A DNA stretch of 64,000 bases from Pseudoselenomonas ruminantium (GTDB lineage Bacteria > Bacillota > Negativicutes > Selenomonadales > Selenomonadaceae), in contig SVBZ01000028.1 in assembly GCA_015058575.1 (NCBI GenBank), positions 62,001 to 126,000 on the forward strand. The letters are read 5' to 3'. Both the position numbers and the translations under genes were made by a program. The first letter of the stretch is position 1. Each line of letters starts with the position of its first letter. Below are positions 34,703-43,168 of this stretch, piece after piece. The notes below the pieces were generated by a model, which worked only from the letters and a program-made list of their open reading frames with translations, was not told where the DNA came from and ran no database searches.

Positions 34703-36811
34703 ATGGAAAAAATCAAGCTAAGCAAGGGGCAAGTATTGCATAAAAAAGGCGATAGCGTCCGCACATTGGAAATCGTGCTGGCCGGTGCACTGACCCTGAC
34801 CGATGCCGATGCATTAGAAGTCAACCTGGGCAGCGGCACGATTGTCGGGACAGCTTATAAACCGGCTGAGACCTATCGTTTTGACTATATCGCACGTGAG
34901 GAATCGACGCTGATCGTCCTTGACTATGAAAGCGAGGATGATATCGTCGAGGCAGTCACCAGCACTCCTGCCATAGCACCAGTCATAGCAGCAGCCAGCA
35001 TGGAGACTGCTGCAAGAATGCTCAATGCGCTATCGGCAACTTCCGATTCCGCTGCAGAGCTTTGCAAAGACATCAAATATAACTACAACGAATATCAATT
35101 CATGTGTGTGCAGCTCCAACAGCAGCCGGAAAATTTCGCCTTCATTCTGGCATTGACAGAACCAGAACCCGCAGAAACTTCTGCCGGCTGGGAGGCCGAC
35201 CTTTGCCGGGCTTTCTGCGATAAACGCACACTGCTGGAAAAAGATTTCTATCCGCTTGATATGACCTTCTGCCTTGCCACTGTAATGCGTGCAGCCAGCA
35301 TCGAACGGAAACTCTGCGGACAACTTGAAGATATGCTTACCTTCATCAACAACACAAAAACAATCGCCAAACCGTTCACAGAGGCTTTCTATGCAGTGAA
35401 ATCACGTGTCGACACCAATGCCCGCCAAAGCTCTGATGCCGCCCCATCGATTCATAATGCGCTGGATATGATCCTGGCCTTCTCCGGTGTCGATACAAGC
35501 ATTGCCGATACTTTTCGCAAGGACATCAAGACCTATACCGAAGTTGAAGACCGCCTGGCTAAGTCCGATGAAATGCGCCGCCTGCGCATGAGCATTGCCG
35601 AGGGTTTCTATCAGATTTATGAAGCTGCCTTCTTCAAGAGCATGGAAAATTCGCTGATTCCTGCCGAAGTCCGCATGTTCTTCCTCTTTGGTTTCGTCGA
35701 TGAAACACTGGCTGGTGCAGCCAACACCGAATATCTTTACCGCACTGCAGTCGGTTGGGAAAATGACCCCGAAGGACAGATTCTCTGCCTCTACGACTGG
35801 CTGCAGAAAATTTACCAGGGCGAAGCCGTACCATCCAAGAATGAATTCGATAACGACTGGACCGAATCACTGCGCGAAGATGTGCGGACTGGCGTTCTAA
35901 CGCAGCAGCAGGCGGATGAACTCCAAAACGATCCCCGGGCCATGGTCAGCTTTGAGATCCGCAACATGTTCACCTCTGCCAACAAGGCCACCTATGGCCG
36001 TCTGGCATCCTTTGTCCCAGTGTTCAACGCCCAGGATGTCGTGCGTCCGCTCGAAAAAAGTCTCGCCTCACCAGCACTGGTACGTGCAGCCTTCGACAAG
36101 GTACTCGCCGTCGACTTTGGCTGCTTCTACCGCCCGACGCTGACCTCATTCGCCGAGTTCAAGATTCCGCATTTCGTCTACAACACCGAAGTACGCCCCT
36201 ACGTCATCCTGATGCCGAATTTCGGCAGCCGTGGCCTCATGTGGCAGGAAATCGAGGGCATGCGGCGTGTGACGCCCGCTCATATGATGTTGTCGATTTT
36301 CCATTCTGAGGATCTCGACGCCACGATTGTCCATATGTGTGCGCTGTTCCGTTGGGAAATGTGCCGCCGTATCCAAGGTGTACGCTACGCCGATATCTCC
36401 GAACCATCGCTGACTTCGGAGTACATGAACTATCTTCAGTTCTACCGCAAAAACGGCTATCTATCCAGCGATATCAAGGAACGCATCAAGCTCACCCTGC
36501 AAAAAGCCCGCAATGACTACAAAACCGTCTTTGTCGCTGATTACGAAAAATATATCCAGAGTGAAGCCTATGGCATGCCCAAGCTCAATAAGATTGCCCG
36601 CGAAATCCTGTTCAAATACTGTACCTTCTCGCAGAAATTCCGCGCAGAACGCGGTCACAGCCCGCAGTATCAGCCGCTTATGGACCGCTGGAACGTTGCC
36701 CACAACACCCGCACCCATAACCTTGACCTCATCCTGCGCAAGGTGCAGCGCCTGAATCCCGATGCAGTGCCTGACGAACTGCAAAATGAAATCAAATTCA
36801 GCCGTCTATAA
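34703..36811 (+). CDS. Protein of unknown function with degenerate cyclic-nucleotide-binding-like N-terminus
   Basis: 702 residues. Residues 1-85 follow the beta-roll pattern of cNMP-binding domains (GQVLHKKGDSVRTLEIVLAG, then LGSGTIVG and STLIVLDYES), but the phosphate-binding cassette (GELAL...RSA) is missing, so ligand binding is doubtful. The remaining 600 residues are largely helical, soluble and without Walker, HTH or membrane motifs; LMPNFGSRGLMWQEIEGM and FRAERGHSPQYQPLMDRW look conserved-like. ATG 34703 has GGGGAGG 8 bases upstream. It has its own promoter and a strong terminator. I recognise no characterised family. Confidence 0.8.
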   Translation: MEKIKLSKGQVLHKKGDSVRTLEIVLAGALTLTDADALEVNLGSGTIVGTAYKPAETYRFDYIAREESTLIVLDYESEDDIVEAVTSTPAIAPVIAAASMETAARMLNALSATSDSAAELCKDIKYNYNEYQFMCVQLQQQPENFAFILALTEPEPAETSAGWEADLCRAFCDKRTLLEKDFYPLDMTFCLATVMRAASIERKLCGQLEDMLTFINNTKTIAKPFTEAFYAVKSRVDTNARQSSDAAPSIHNALDMILAFSGVDTSIADTFRKDIKTYTEVEDRLAKSDEMRRLRMSIAEGFYQIYEAAFFKSMENSLIPAEVRMFFLFGFVDETLAGAANTEYLYRTAVGWENDPEGQILCLYDWLQKIYQGEAVPSKNEFDNDWTESLREDVRTGVLTQQQADELQNDPRAMVSFEIRNMFTSANKATYGRLASFVPVFNAQDVVRPLEKSLASPALVRAAFDKVLAVDFGCFYRPTLTSFAEFKIPHFVYNTEVRPYVILMPNFGSRGLMWQEIEGMRRVTPAHMMLSIFHSEDLDATIVHMCALFRWEMCRRIQGVRYADISEPSLTSEYMNYLQFYRKNGYLSSDIKERIKLTLQKARNDYKTVFVADYEKYIQSEAYGMPKLNKIAREILFKYCTFSQKFRAERGHSPQYQPLMDRWNVAHNTRTHNLDLILRKVQRLNPDAVPDELQNEIKFSRL

Positions 36812-36831
36812 ACTGTTCCCATAATTGACCG

Positions 36832-36882
36832 AAAAGCCCCCATAAGCTAGATTTCTTGCTCTAACTTATGGGGGCTTTCTCT
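36832..36882. terminator. Strong bidirectional terminator
   Basis: Stem AAAGCCCCCATAAG/CTTATGGGGGCTTT extended by TAGA/TCTA, with T-rich flanks. Ends the plus-strand cNMP-like gene and the DUF4127 gene converging on it. Confidence 0.9.
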
Positions 36883-36921
36883 TCGCATCAGCAGGAATCT
36901 TAAGGATTCACTCCCCTGCCG

Positions 36922-38517
36922 TCAATAGCTCAGCGCACATTCAAACAAGCGATTCCATGGATGCGTCATTTTTAAGTTTTCCAGCGACAGTCCTGCCGGC
37001 AAATGAATATTTTTCCGGGCAAATTCCTTTAGCCAGTCCGTTCCCTGCCGGCTGGCAAAAGCACGGGCACCAGCAAGATTTCCCGTAGACTGATCATAAC
37101 CAGGCTGAAGCACAACAGCACCAGCTAGTTTCTGGCGAACATTGGCCTGATAGCCCCAGTCATCAAGATAACGGGTAAGCATTAGTTCCTCCTGGCTCTG
37201 CTTGTCCATCCATTTCGCTAACATACCCGTACCGATCAGAAAGCCCGTAGTATTGGTTGCCGTGTTCCAGCCGCCATAAGCCCGCAGTTTAAACGGCAAG
37301 TCTTCTTGACACAGTTCATGCATCAAAGCGTTGTCGGCGCCATTGCCATAGGCAATGTCAGCCACAGCTACAGGATAGCCCTTCCCTACCAGCTCCTTGA
37401 CCAGAGCCACGAACGGCTTCGTTCCCTTACGCGGCTTTATCGTATTTTCCAGCGTATTAGCCTCACGCGTTTTCCCATCCGGATTAGTATTGATGGCTAT
37501 GACAAGCTCCGCCCGCTCGGCGGCCGGCACCTGTATTCCGCCCGCTGCAATGATGGTATTGTCTACATCATTGCCAATCTCTTCGTTGCAGTAGCTGGGA
37601 ATGGTTTTGCGCCCTTTGCCAATGTTATAAGTGGTGTAGACAAAGGGAATGTCGCGTTTGTCATCGCAAACAGCCCGGCACATCATAACCATCCCAAGTT
37701 CATCCGCCCCAGATGTTACCTGTAATTTCGTCTTGCCGATATTTTGACCGTACGCACGCAAATGACGCATTTCATAGTGTGTCTGGGAATACATGGCCGC
37801 ATCATCGCCACCTAAGAAGAGAAATGAGAATACGCCCTGGCCAGTCAAGTCGATCAGCGATTTATTCGCGTTGTAATTCAAACCATGACGATGTGTCCAA
37901 TCCTCCATGGCAGCCGGCACGATTTCCTGCGTGAGCTTCTGCAGTTCGCGCCGTTCCTTAGCCGACGCCACCCCCATATCCTCTTTGTCGCGAAGCACAC
38001 TGTAATCCCGGAGCTTCAGAGCATTCTGCTGATATAAGGCCGGCTCCATCCCATTGCCAGAATGCGTAGCTGAAAGCAGCGTACGCAAAATTGTGCCATA
38101 CCCATAAAGAGACAGCCGCGGATGATTTTCATGGAATGTGCGGAAACGTTCCACACGCTGCTGGATAATCTGCTCCGTAAGTTCATGATTACGCGAGGCA
38201 ACGAGGCTGCCATAAAGCATGGCATCCGTCGATACGACAGCCGCCTTTGCGCCTGGGGCATTTTCCTGCAGCCACTGCCAAAGCCCGTCTGGATCACCGG
38301 GCTGTTCCCGGGTTCCCAGCAGCGTATCCGGTGGAGTAACAACATGATACCCCAACTTTTCCACTACCTCAGAGGTTTCCTTATCCGTAATGGGACGATT
38401 ATCCAACGGCACAAATAAAATCTTTTTCCCCTGTGCAGCCGCAGCATCCGCTGCTGATACAAAAAGCAAAGGGAACAATAACGTTACCGCTAACATGCAT
38501 AGAATCATTCGTTTCAA
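36922..38517 (-). CDS. DUF4127 protein, secreted (paralogue 1)
   Basis: 531 residues. A signal peptide (KRMILCMLAVTLLFPLLFV..ADAAAA) is followed by the DUF4127 body: ILFVPLDNRPITDKETSEVV, VVTPPDTLLGTREQPGDPDG, AAVVSTDAMLYGSLVASRNH, FSFLFLGGDDAAMYSQTHYE, and YLDDWGYQANVRQKLAG. No function is established for the family; the PLDNRP and DDWGYQANVR blocks may form an active site. A second member lies 5 kb away. Monocistronic, converging with the cNMP-like gene. Confidence 0.88.
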   Translation of the reverse strand: MKRMILCMLAVTLLFPLLFVSAADAAAAQGKKILFVPLDNRPITDKETSEVVEKLGYHVVTPPDTLLGTREQPGDPDGLWQWLQENAPGAKAAVVSTDAMLYGSLVASRNHELTEQIIQQRVERFRTFHENHPRLSLYGYGTILRTLLSATHSGNGMEPALYQQNALKLRDYSVLRDKEDMGVASAKERRELQKLTQEIVPAAMEDWTHRHGLNYNANKSLIDLTGQGVFSFLFLGGDDAAMYSQTHYEMRHLRAYGQNIGKTKLQVTSGADELGMVMMCRAVCDDKRDIPFVYTTYNIGKGRKTIPSYCNEEIGNDVDNTIIAAGGIQVPAAERAELVIAINTNPDGKTREANTLENTIKPRKGTKPFVALVKELVGKGYPVAVADIAYGNGADNALMHELCQEDLPFKLRAYGGWNTATNTTGFLIGTGMLAKWMDKQSQEELMLTRYLDDWGYQANVRQKLAGAVVLQPGYDQSTGNLAGARAFASRQGTDWLKEFARKNIHLPAGLSLENLKMTHPWNRLFECALSY

Positions 38518-38767
38518 AATGAATTCCCTCCTTATCTTAACCAGACACTACCGTTACTTGTCCTACGTTTATCCTTTATTCGTGAATACCTTCTCATATT
38601 CCTGCCCAAAGGCAGGGATTCTCTCCCATTCCAGAAAACCAGCTGCTTCAAGCAGTCCATACGAAAGAACATCCCTAAGGACAGACAAATCCCTAGGGAT
38701 GTTTTGGCTGGTAAACACCTTCAGCCACATTCACTTCTTATATTATATATGATAGATATGCCTGCAA
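38518..38767. other. Intergenic region between the DUF4127 gene and serA
   Basis: Contains a CCTGCC-caaa-GGCAGG hairpin at about 38605-38618 and the serA-side terminator hairpin at 38668-38703. The DUF4127 promoter should lie near 38540-38600. No small ORF is convincing. Confidence 0.4.
38668..38703. terminator. Hairpin downstream of serA
   Basis: Ten-bp arms AACATCCCTA/TAGGGATGTT with a 16-base loop; TTTT follows on the plus strand and CTTTC on the minus strand. Probably terminates serA, 65 bases past its stop. Confidence 0.6.
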
Positions 38768-40351
38768 TCAAACGGCATAAAAATTGACGAGTCTGGCATC
38801 CGAAATACCATCCATGCCCTTGATGACCGTCATGACAGCTGCGGGGATGTCATTATCAACCGTCAGCACCATAAGGCTCGTGCCCTCGATTTCCGTCTTG
38901 CCGACCTGCATAGCCGAAATGTTGATGCCATTATTGCCAAGCAGCGAGCCGATTGTGCCGATGACGCCCGGACGGTTGATATGCGGGCAAACCAGGATGC
39001 GCGCATGCGGATCGACGTCGACGCGGAACTTGTTGATGCGGACAATGCGCCCCTCGCTGCCAAACAGCGTCCCCTGTACCGAAAGCTCCTTGCCAGCGAC
39101 CTGTGCCTTGACCGTGATGAGGTTCGTGAAATCCTCGACTTCTTTTTCCTTTACTTCAGTAACCTTGATGCCACGTTCTTTGGCCAAGCCCGGTGCATTG
39201 ACATAATTGACTTCATTTTCCATGATCGGATTCAGCATACCTTTGACAACAGCCGTCGTCAGCAGCCCCGTATTGACTTCGGTGATTTCGCCGTTGTAGA
39301 TGACTTCGACCTTTTCGACCGGACCATCAGCCAGCGATACCACCGTGCCGCCGAGACGTTCAGCCAGCGTCAGATACGGCGAAATGACTTTCATGACCTG
39401 CGGCGATACCGGCGCCATATTGACCGCTGTCGCAACCGGCTCGCCCTTGAGCGCGGCGAGGATGCCTTCGGAAACATCGAGCGATACGCCAATCTGCGCC
39501 TCAACCGTCGATGCCCCCAAATGCGGCGTCAGTACGATACCTGGAACGCCAACCAGCGGATGATCTGCACCGACCGGCTCGCTCGTATAAACATCGATAG
39601 CCGCGCCAGCCACAATGCCCTGCTTGACCGCCTCTGCCAGATCTTCCTCGACGATGATGCCGCCACGGGCGCAGTTTACAAGGCGTACGCCCTTTTTCAT
39701 CTTCTTCATCTGCTCCATGCCAATCATGCCTTTGGTATCCGGCGTCAGCGGCATATGCACCGTGATGAAGTCCGACTGCGTGATGACATCATCAAACGTC
39801 CCAATGGTCACGCCAAGGGCTTTGGCACGCTCTTCATTGATATATGGGTCATATGCGATTACCTTCATATCAAACGCCATGGCACGTTTCGCCACACCAG
39901 CACCGATGCGGCCCATACCGATAACACCGAGCGTCTTGCCCCGCAGCTCAACGCCGACGTACTTCTTTCGATTCCACTCGCCTTTCTGCATCGTCTCGTT
40001 GGCAACCGGGATATTGCGCGACATCGCCAGCATCATGGCCATCGTATGCTCCGTCGCCGCAATCGTATTGCCCCCCGGCGAATTGATAACGATGATGCCC
40101 TTGGCCGTAGCAGCCGGAATATCGATGTTATCGACGCCGACGCCGGCACGGCCGATGATCTTGAGGTTCTTGGCCCGCTTGATGACTTCTGCCGTCACCT
40201 TGGATGCCGAACGCACCATCAACGCATCATACGCCGGAATGATTTCGAGCAGTTCCTCTGCCGAAATCTTGTCTTTGACATCGACCTCGAATTCCTTCTT
40301 TAAAAGTTCAATACCTTTCGGGGAAATACCATCTGCAGCCAAAACCTTCAT
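38768..40351 (-). CDS. serA: D-3-phosphoglycerate dehydrogenase
   Basis: First enzyme of serine synthesis, 527 residues, long (ASB plus ACT) form. NAD-binding LGVIGMGRIGAGVAKRAMAF, catalytic Arg in VNCARGGIIVEEDLA, His in VLTPHLGASTVEAQ. The C-terminal ACT domain (HINRPGVIGTIGSLLGNNGI) would allow serine feedback inhibition. The start at 40351 has AGGAG 8 bases upstream; ATG 40357 is too close. Controlled by a serine-specific T-box leader and divergent from serC. Confidence 0.96.
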   Translation of the reverse strand: MKVLAADGISPKGIELLKKEFEVDVKDKISAEELLEIIPAYDALMVRSASKVTAEVIKRAKNLKIIGRAGVGVDNIDIPAATAKGIIVINSPGGNTIAATEHTMAMMLAMSRNIPVANETMQKGEWNRKKYVGVELRGKTLGVIGMGRIGAGVAKRAMAFDMKVIAYDPYINEERAKALGVTIGTFDDVITQSDFITVHMPLTPDTKGMIGMEQMKKMKKGVRLVNCARGGIIVEEDLAEAVKQGIVAGAAIDVYTSEPVGADHPLVGVPGIVLTPHLGASTVEAQIGVSLDVSEGILAALKGEPVATAVNMAPVSPQVMKVISPYLTLAERLGGTVVSLADGPVEKVEVIYNGEITEVNTGLLTTAVVKGMLNPIMENEVNYVNAPGLAKERGIKVTEVKEKEVEDFTNLITVKAQVAGKELSVQGTLFGSEGRIVRINKFRVDVDPHARILVCPHINRPGVIGTIGSLLGNNGINISAMQVGKTEIEGTSLMVLTVDNDIPAAVMTVIKGMDGISDARLVNFYAV

Positions 40352-40429
40352 GTTCATCGCTCCTCCAATATCTTTCGGGAAAACACTTTCCTCATAGAAT
40401 TCTACACAGACAGAACAAAAACCTTTAAA

Positions 40430-40669
40430 AATAGAAAAAGCTTCGTCCCGATTGGGACGAAGCTAAAAGTTCCGTGGTGCCACCCAAGTGATATACGCAT
40501 ATATCTCTCATTGCCGCTGTATCGGGCGTCCCGTCTGACTCATCGCCAGCCGCTCCAAGGTGGAACAACAGATTCTCCCTCTGACTCGCACCAGCCGTCA
40601 GCTCTCTTGGCGGTTAGTCTCTGCTGCGTCCTCTTCCTCGCGTTATCTCCTGCCTATTCTTCTGTGCAT
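40430..40669 (-). ncRNA. T-box leader, serine-specific, controlling serA
   Basis: The untranslated leader has the T-box core GGGTGGCACCACGG (in 40470-40485), a stem-I distal part with AGAGAGC...GG..GGTGCGA, and a terminator stem. The specifier is probably TCC (40562-40564), read as a Ser codon in the usual context NNN-ACC (GTTCCACC). Uncharged tRNA-Ser would pair with the TCC and with the T-box bulge and favour the antiterminator, raising serA expression on serine shortage. Core and terminator are seen; the specifier choice is inference. Confidence 0.9.
40434..40464 (-). terminator. T-box intrinsic terminator
   Basis: Perfect 11-bp stem AGCTTCGTCCC/GGGACGAAGCT with a 4-base loop and TTTTT on the minus strand. 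It is the OFF state of the serA T-box. Confidence 0.9.
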
Positions 40670-40675
40670 AACCGT

Positions 40676-40704
40676 ATTATAGCCCCTCCATCTCTCATCG
40701 TCAA
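40676..40704 (-). promoter_or_regulatory. Promoter of serA
   Basis: Minus strand: -35 TTGACG (40699-40704), 17-base spacer, -10 TATAAT (40676-40681). Strong consensus; the T-box leader begins right after it. Confidence 0.85.
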
Positions 40705-40731
40705 GTGTGTTTTTCAGAAAAACAATATTTA

Positions 40732-40768
40732 TTTTAACGCTTGCTTTTCATAAATTTCCGCGTTAAAA
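40732..40768. promoter_or_regulatory. Candidate operator overlapping the serC promoter
   Basis: Nine-bp perfect inverted arms TTTTAACGC (40732-40740) and GCGTTAAAA (40760-40768), spaced 19 bases. A third AACGC occurs at 40777-40781. The left arm abuts the serC -35 and the right arm covers the -10. No adjacent gene is an obvious partner; the DeoR-type gene downstream of serC is one option. Confidence 0.6.
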
Positions 40769-40769
40769 T
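40741..40769 (+). promoter_or_regulatory. Promoter of serC
   Basis: -35 TTGCTT (40741-40746), 17-base spacer, -10 TAAAAT (40764-40769), about 90 bases before the serC ATG. Confidence 0.6.
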
Positions 40770-40859
40770 ATAACAAAACGCTATATGTCCACATTGCATG
40801 GACGCTCCGTTTTTGTAAAACTGTCAAAAAAAAAATGATTTGTTATAGGAGGTTATCCC

Positions 40860-41951
40860 ATGGAAGCAGACCGCGTATACAATTTCAACCCAGGGCCGGC
40901 CACACTGCCGCTTGAGGTACTCAAAGAGGCTCAGGCCGAGTTCCTGAATTTCAATCATAGTGGCATGTCCATCCTCGAGATCAGCCACCGTGCCAAACAG
41001 TACGCCGAAGTCCACCAGCAGGCAAAAGCCGACATCAAGGAACTCATGGGGCTTGGCGATGACTATGAAATCCTGTTCTGTCAGGGCGGTGCCAGCCAGC
41101 AGTTCGCGATGATTCCGCTGAATTTCGCGACTAAAGAACACCCGGGCAGCTATGTGCTCTCCGGCAGCTTTGCAACCAAAGCCTACAAAGAAGCAGAGCT
41201 CTTAGGCGTTGGCGAGGTTGCCGCCTCTTCCAAAGCGGCCGACTTCCGCCATATCCCAACGCAGGATGAGCTCCAGATCAATCCGAAGGCAGCTTATGTC
41301 CATCTTTGCTACAACAACACGATTTACGGCACGGAGTATCACTATATCCCGGATACACACGGCGTACCGCTCTTTGCCGATATGTCTTCCGACATGCTCT
41401 CACGCCCGCTCGATTTCCAGAAATTCGACTTCATCTACGCCGGCGTACAGAAAAATCTCGGCCCGGCTGGTGTCGTTCTCGTCGTCGCCAAAAAAGAGCT
41501 CTTAGCCAAGAGCCCGCAAACACTGCCGACGATGCTGCGCTACAGCACGTTCCTCGATAAAGACTCGCTCTATAACACACCGCCAGCCTTCTGCATCTAC
41601 ATGGTCGGCAAAGTCGCAGCCTGGATCAAAGCTAACGGCGGTCTTGCCGAAATGGAGAAACGCAACCAGAAAAAAGCTAAGGTTGTCTACGATGCTATCG
41701 ACAATTCCGGCGGTTTCTACCGTGGCCATGCGGACAAGGACAGCCGTTCCTTCATGAACGTCACGTTCCGCCTGCCCAGCGAAGAGCTTGAAAAGAAATT
41801 CGTTGCTGAAGCCCTCGAACATCAGCTCAGCGGTGTCAAAGGCCATCGCAGTGTCGGTGGCATGCGCGCCTCCATCTACAACGCGATGCCCTACGAAGGT
41901 GCTGCCCGCCTTGCCGCATTCATGGAGAAATTCCGCAAAGCCAACGCTTAA
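40860..41951 (+). CDS. serC: Phosphoserine aminotransferase
   Basis: 363 residues, PLP-dependent second step of serine synthesis. VYNFNPGPATLPLEVLKEAQ at the N-terminus, FCQGGASQQFAMIPLNF for phosphate and cofactor binding, and the PLP Lys in YAGVQKNLGPAGVVLVVAKK. The C-terminal RSVGGMRASIYNAMPYEG is diagnostic. AGGAGG lies 7 bases before the ATG. It diverges from serA, and a strong terminator follows. No serB is seen in the window. Confidence 0.97.
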   Translation: MEADRVYNFNPGPATLPLEVLKEAQAEFLNFNHSGMSILEISHRAKQYAEVHQQAKADIKELMGLGDDYEILFCQGGASQQFAMIPLNFATKEHPGSYVLSGSFATKAYKEAELLGVGEVAASSKAADFRHIPTQDELQINPKAAYVHLCYNNTIYGTEYHYIPDTHGVPLFADMSSDMLSRPLDFQKFDFIYAGVQKNLGPAGVVLVVAKKELLAKSPQTLPTMLRYSTFLDKDSLYNTPPAFCIYMVGKVAAWIKANGGLAEMEKRNQKKAKVVYDAIDNSGGFYRGHADKDSRSFMNVTFRLPSEELEKKFVAEALEHQLSGVKGHRSVGGMRASIYNAMPYEGAARLAAFMEKFRKANA

Positions 41952-41972
41952 CCGAATACATATTTTTTACGC

Positions 41973-42004
41973 AAAAGACGTCACCGATAACCGTGACGTC
42001 TTTT
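41973..42004 (+). terminator. Terminator of serC
   Basis: Perfect 12-bp stem AAAAGACGTCAC/GTGACGTCTTTT with an 8-base loop, 21 bases past the serC stop. Confidence 0.9.
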
Positions 42005-42020
42005 CCCGTGTCTATGCCTG

Positions 42021-42029
42021 TGCTATAAT
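42021..42029 (+). promoter_or_regulatory. Extended -10 of the DeoR-type gene
   Basis: TGCTATAAT matches the extended -10; the -35 (TTTTCC at 17 bases) is poor. Located 48 bases before the ATG. Confidence 0.55.
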
Positions 42030-42076
42030 TGACATGGACAACAAGAATTAGAAAGTCACAGATAGGAATTGATAAC

Positions 42077-42820
42077 ATGCACATGCGACACACACACTTA
42101 CTCAATCTTGTAAACCAAAAGAAACGCGTTGCTGTCACGGAGCTTGCACAGGCCTTGGATGTCTCCGAAGTAACCATCCGCAAGGATCTCAATCTCCTTG
42201 AACGCAAGGGCCTGCTGCGCCGTGAGCACGGCTACGCAGCTATGACAGCCAGCGATGATATCGCCAACCATCTTTCCTTCAACTATGAACGCAAGCGCCA
42301 GATTGCCCAGCGGGCAGCAGAAACCATCCACAATGGTGAAACCGTCATGATCGAATCGGGCGGCTGCTGCGCATTGCTCGCCGAAGAATTGGCCACCAAC
42401 CGCCGTGATGTCACCATCATCACCAACTCAGCGTTCATTGCTGACTATGTACGCAAACAACCCAATGCCCATATCATCCTTCTGGGCGGCGAATATCAGA
42501 ACGAGTCGCAAGTCATGATCGGCCCGATGATCCAGACCTGTGTCAAAGATTTTTCCGTCAATAAATTTTTTGTTGGTACCGACGGACTCAATGAACACGG
42601 CTTCATGTCCAACGACATCATGCGTGCTGAAGCAGCCCGTACGATGGCCAACAGTGCCAACCAAGTCATCGTCCTGACCGAATCCAGCAAGTTCCAGACA
42701 ACCGGTGTCGTCTCGCTGCTACCGCTCGAACGCGTCAGTGCCGTCTACACCGATGGCGATGCCGACAGCCATTCACTCACGCTGCTCAACAACAGCGGTA
42801 TCCATGTCTATCCGGTCTGA
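42077..42820 (+). CDS. DeoR-family transcriptional repressor
   Basis: 247 residues. The N-terminal DeoR helix-turn-helix (RHTHLLNLVNQKKRVAVTEL, then ALDVSEVTIRKDLNLLERKG) is followed by the sugar-phosphate-sensing domain (ETVMIESGGCCALLAEELAT and KFFVGTDGLNEHGFMSNDIM). Members usually repress sugar operons. None is adjacent: the neighbours are serC upstream and a 50-residue gene downstream. The start is ATG 42077 with AGGA upstream; a second ATG lies two codons further in. Confidence 0.92.
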   Translation: MHMRHTHLLNLVNQKKRVAVTELAQALDVSEVTIRKDLNLLERKGLLRREHGYAAMTASDDIANHLSFNYERKRQIAQRAAETIHNGETVMIESGGCCALLAEELATNRRDVTIITNSAFIADYVRKQPNAHIILLGGEYQNESQVMIGPMIQTCVKDFSVNKFFVGTDGLNEHGFMSNDIMRAEAARTMANSANQVIVLTESSKFQTTGVVSLLPLERVSAVYTDGDADSHSLTLLNNSGIHVYPV

Positions 42821-42873
42821 TTTTCTGCACTACTACATAAAAAATCCTTATAGACACCATCCGTAAAAATTAC

Positions 42874-42901
42874 TTGCAAATATATCTAAAGGTGTTATAA
42901 T
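42874..42901 (+). promoter_or_regulatory. Promoter of the 50-residue gene
   Basis: -35 TTGCAA (42874-42879), 16-base spacer, -10 TATAAT (42896-42901), about 60 bases before the ATG. Confidence 0.7.
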
Positions 42902-42962
42902 ATCTTCTTGTGAGTTGGTACTAATACTTACTCAAAAGTTATTCAACACAGGAGGTATAGAC

Positions 42963-43115
42963 ATGCAGGATTTAGCAAAGGTCCTTGGCCAGAAACTCAA
43001 CAGCTGGGAGTTCCGCGAAGCTTGGGAAGAAAGCTCGATGGAATACGATTTCCTGGACCGTATTGCAACGGTATGTGCAAAAGTTGCTCATAACGCTGAT
43101 GAAACCAACAACTGA
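42963..43115 (+). CDS. Small acidic protein, 50 residues, unknown
   Basis: MQDLAKVLGQKLNSWEFREA then WEESSMEYDFLDRIATVCAK and an Asn/Glu/Thr-rich tail: a compact amphipathic helical protein with one Cys. GGAGG lies 7 bases before the ATG; it has a good promoter, and a perfect terminator follows within 25 bases. That complete transcription unit argues for a real, well-expressed gene. No family is recognised; a regulator-binding peptide is conceivable but not shown. Confidence 0.75.
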   Translation: MQDLAKVLGQKLNSWEFREAWEESSMEYDFLDRIATVCAKVAHNADETNN

Positions 43116-43136
43116 TCCGGTTGCCGACAATAAATA

Positions 43137-43164
43137 AGACCTCACTTCACTTGAAGTGAGGTCT
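43137..43164. terminator. Bidirectional terminator
   Basis: Perfect 12-bp stem AGACCTCACTTC/GAAGTGAGGTCT with a 4-base loop, followed by TTCTTTATTTT on the plus strand. Ends the 50-residue gene and serves the convergent DUF4127 gene. Confidence 0.9.
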
Positions 43165-43168
43165 TTCT

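Noticed and set aside
38981..40303. 440-codon plus-strand frame opposite serA
   Set aside because: Composition is His/Arg-rich and no start signal is present; serA is certain on the other strand.
40470..40660. Possible short ORFs upstream of serA
   Set aside because: The region is fully explained by the T-box leader structure.
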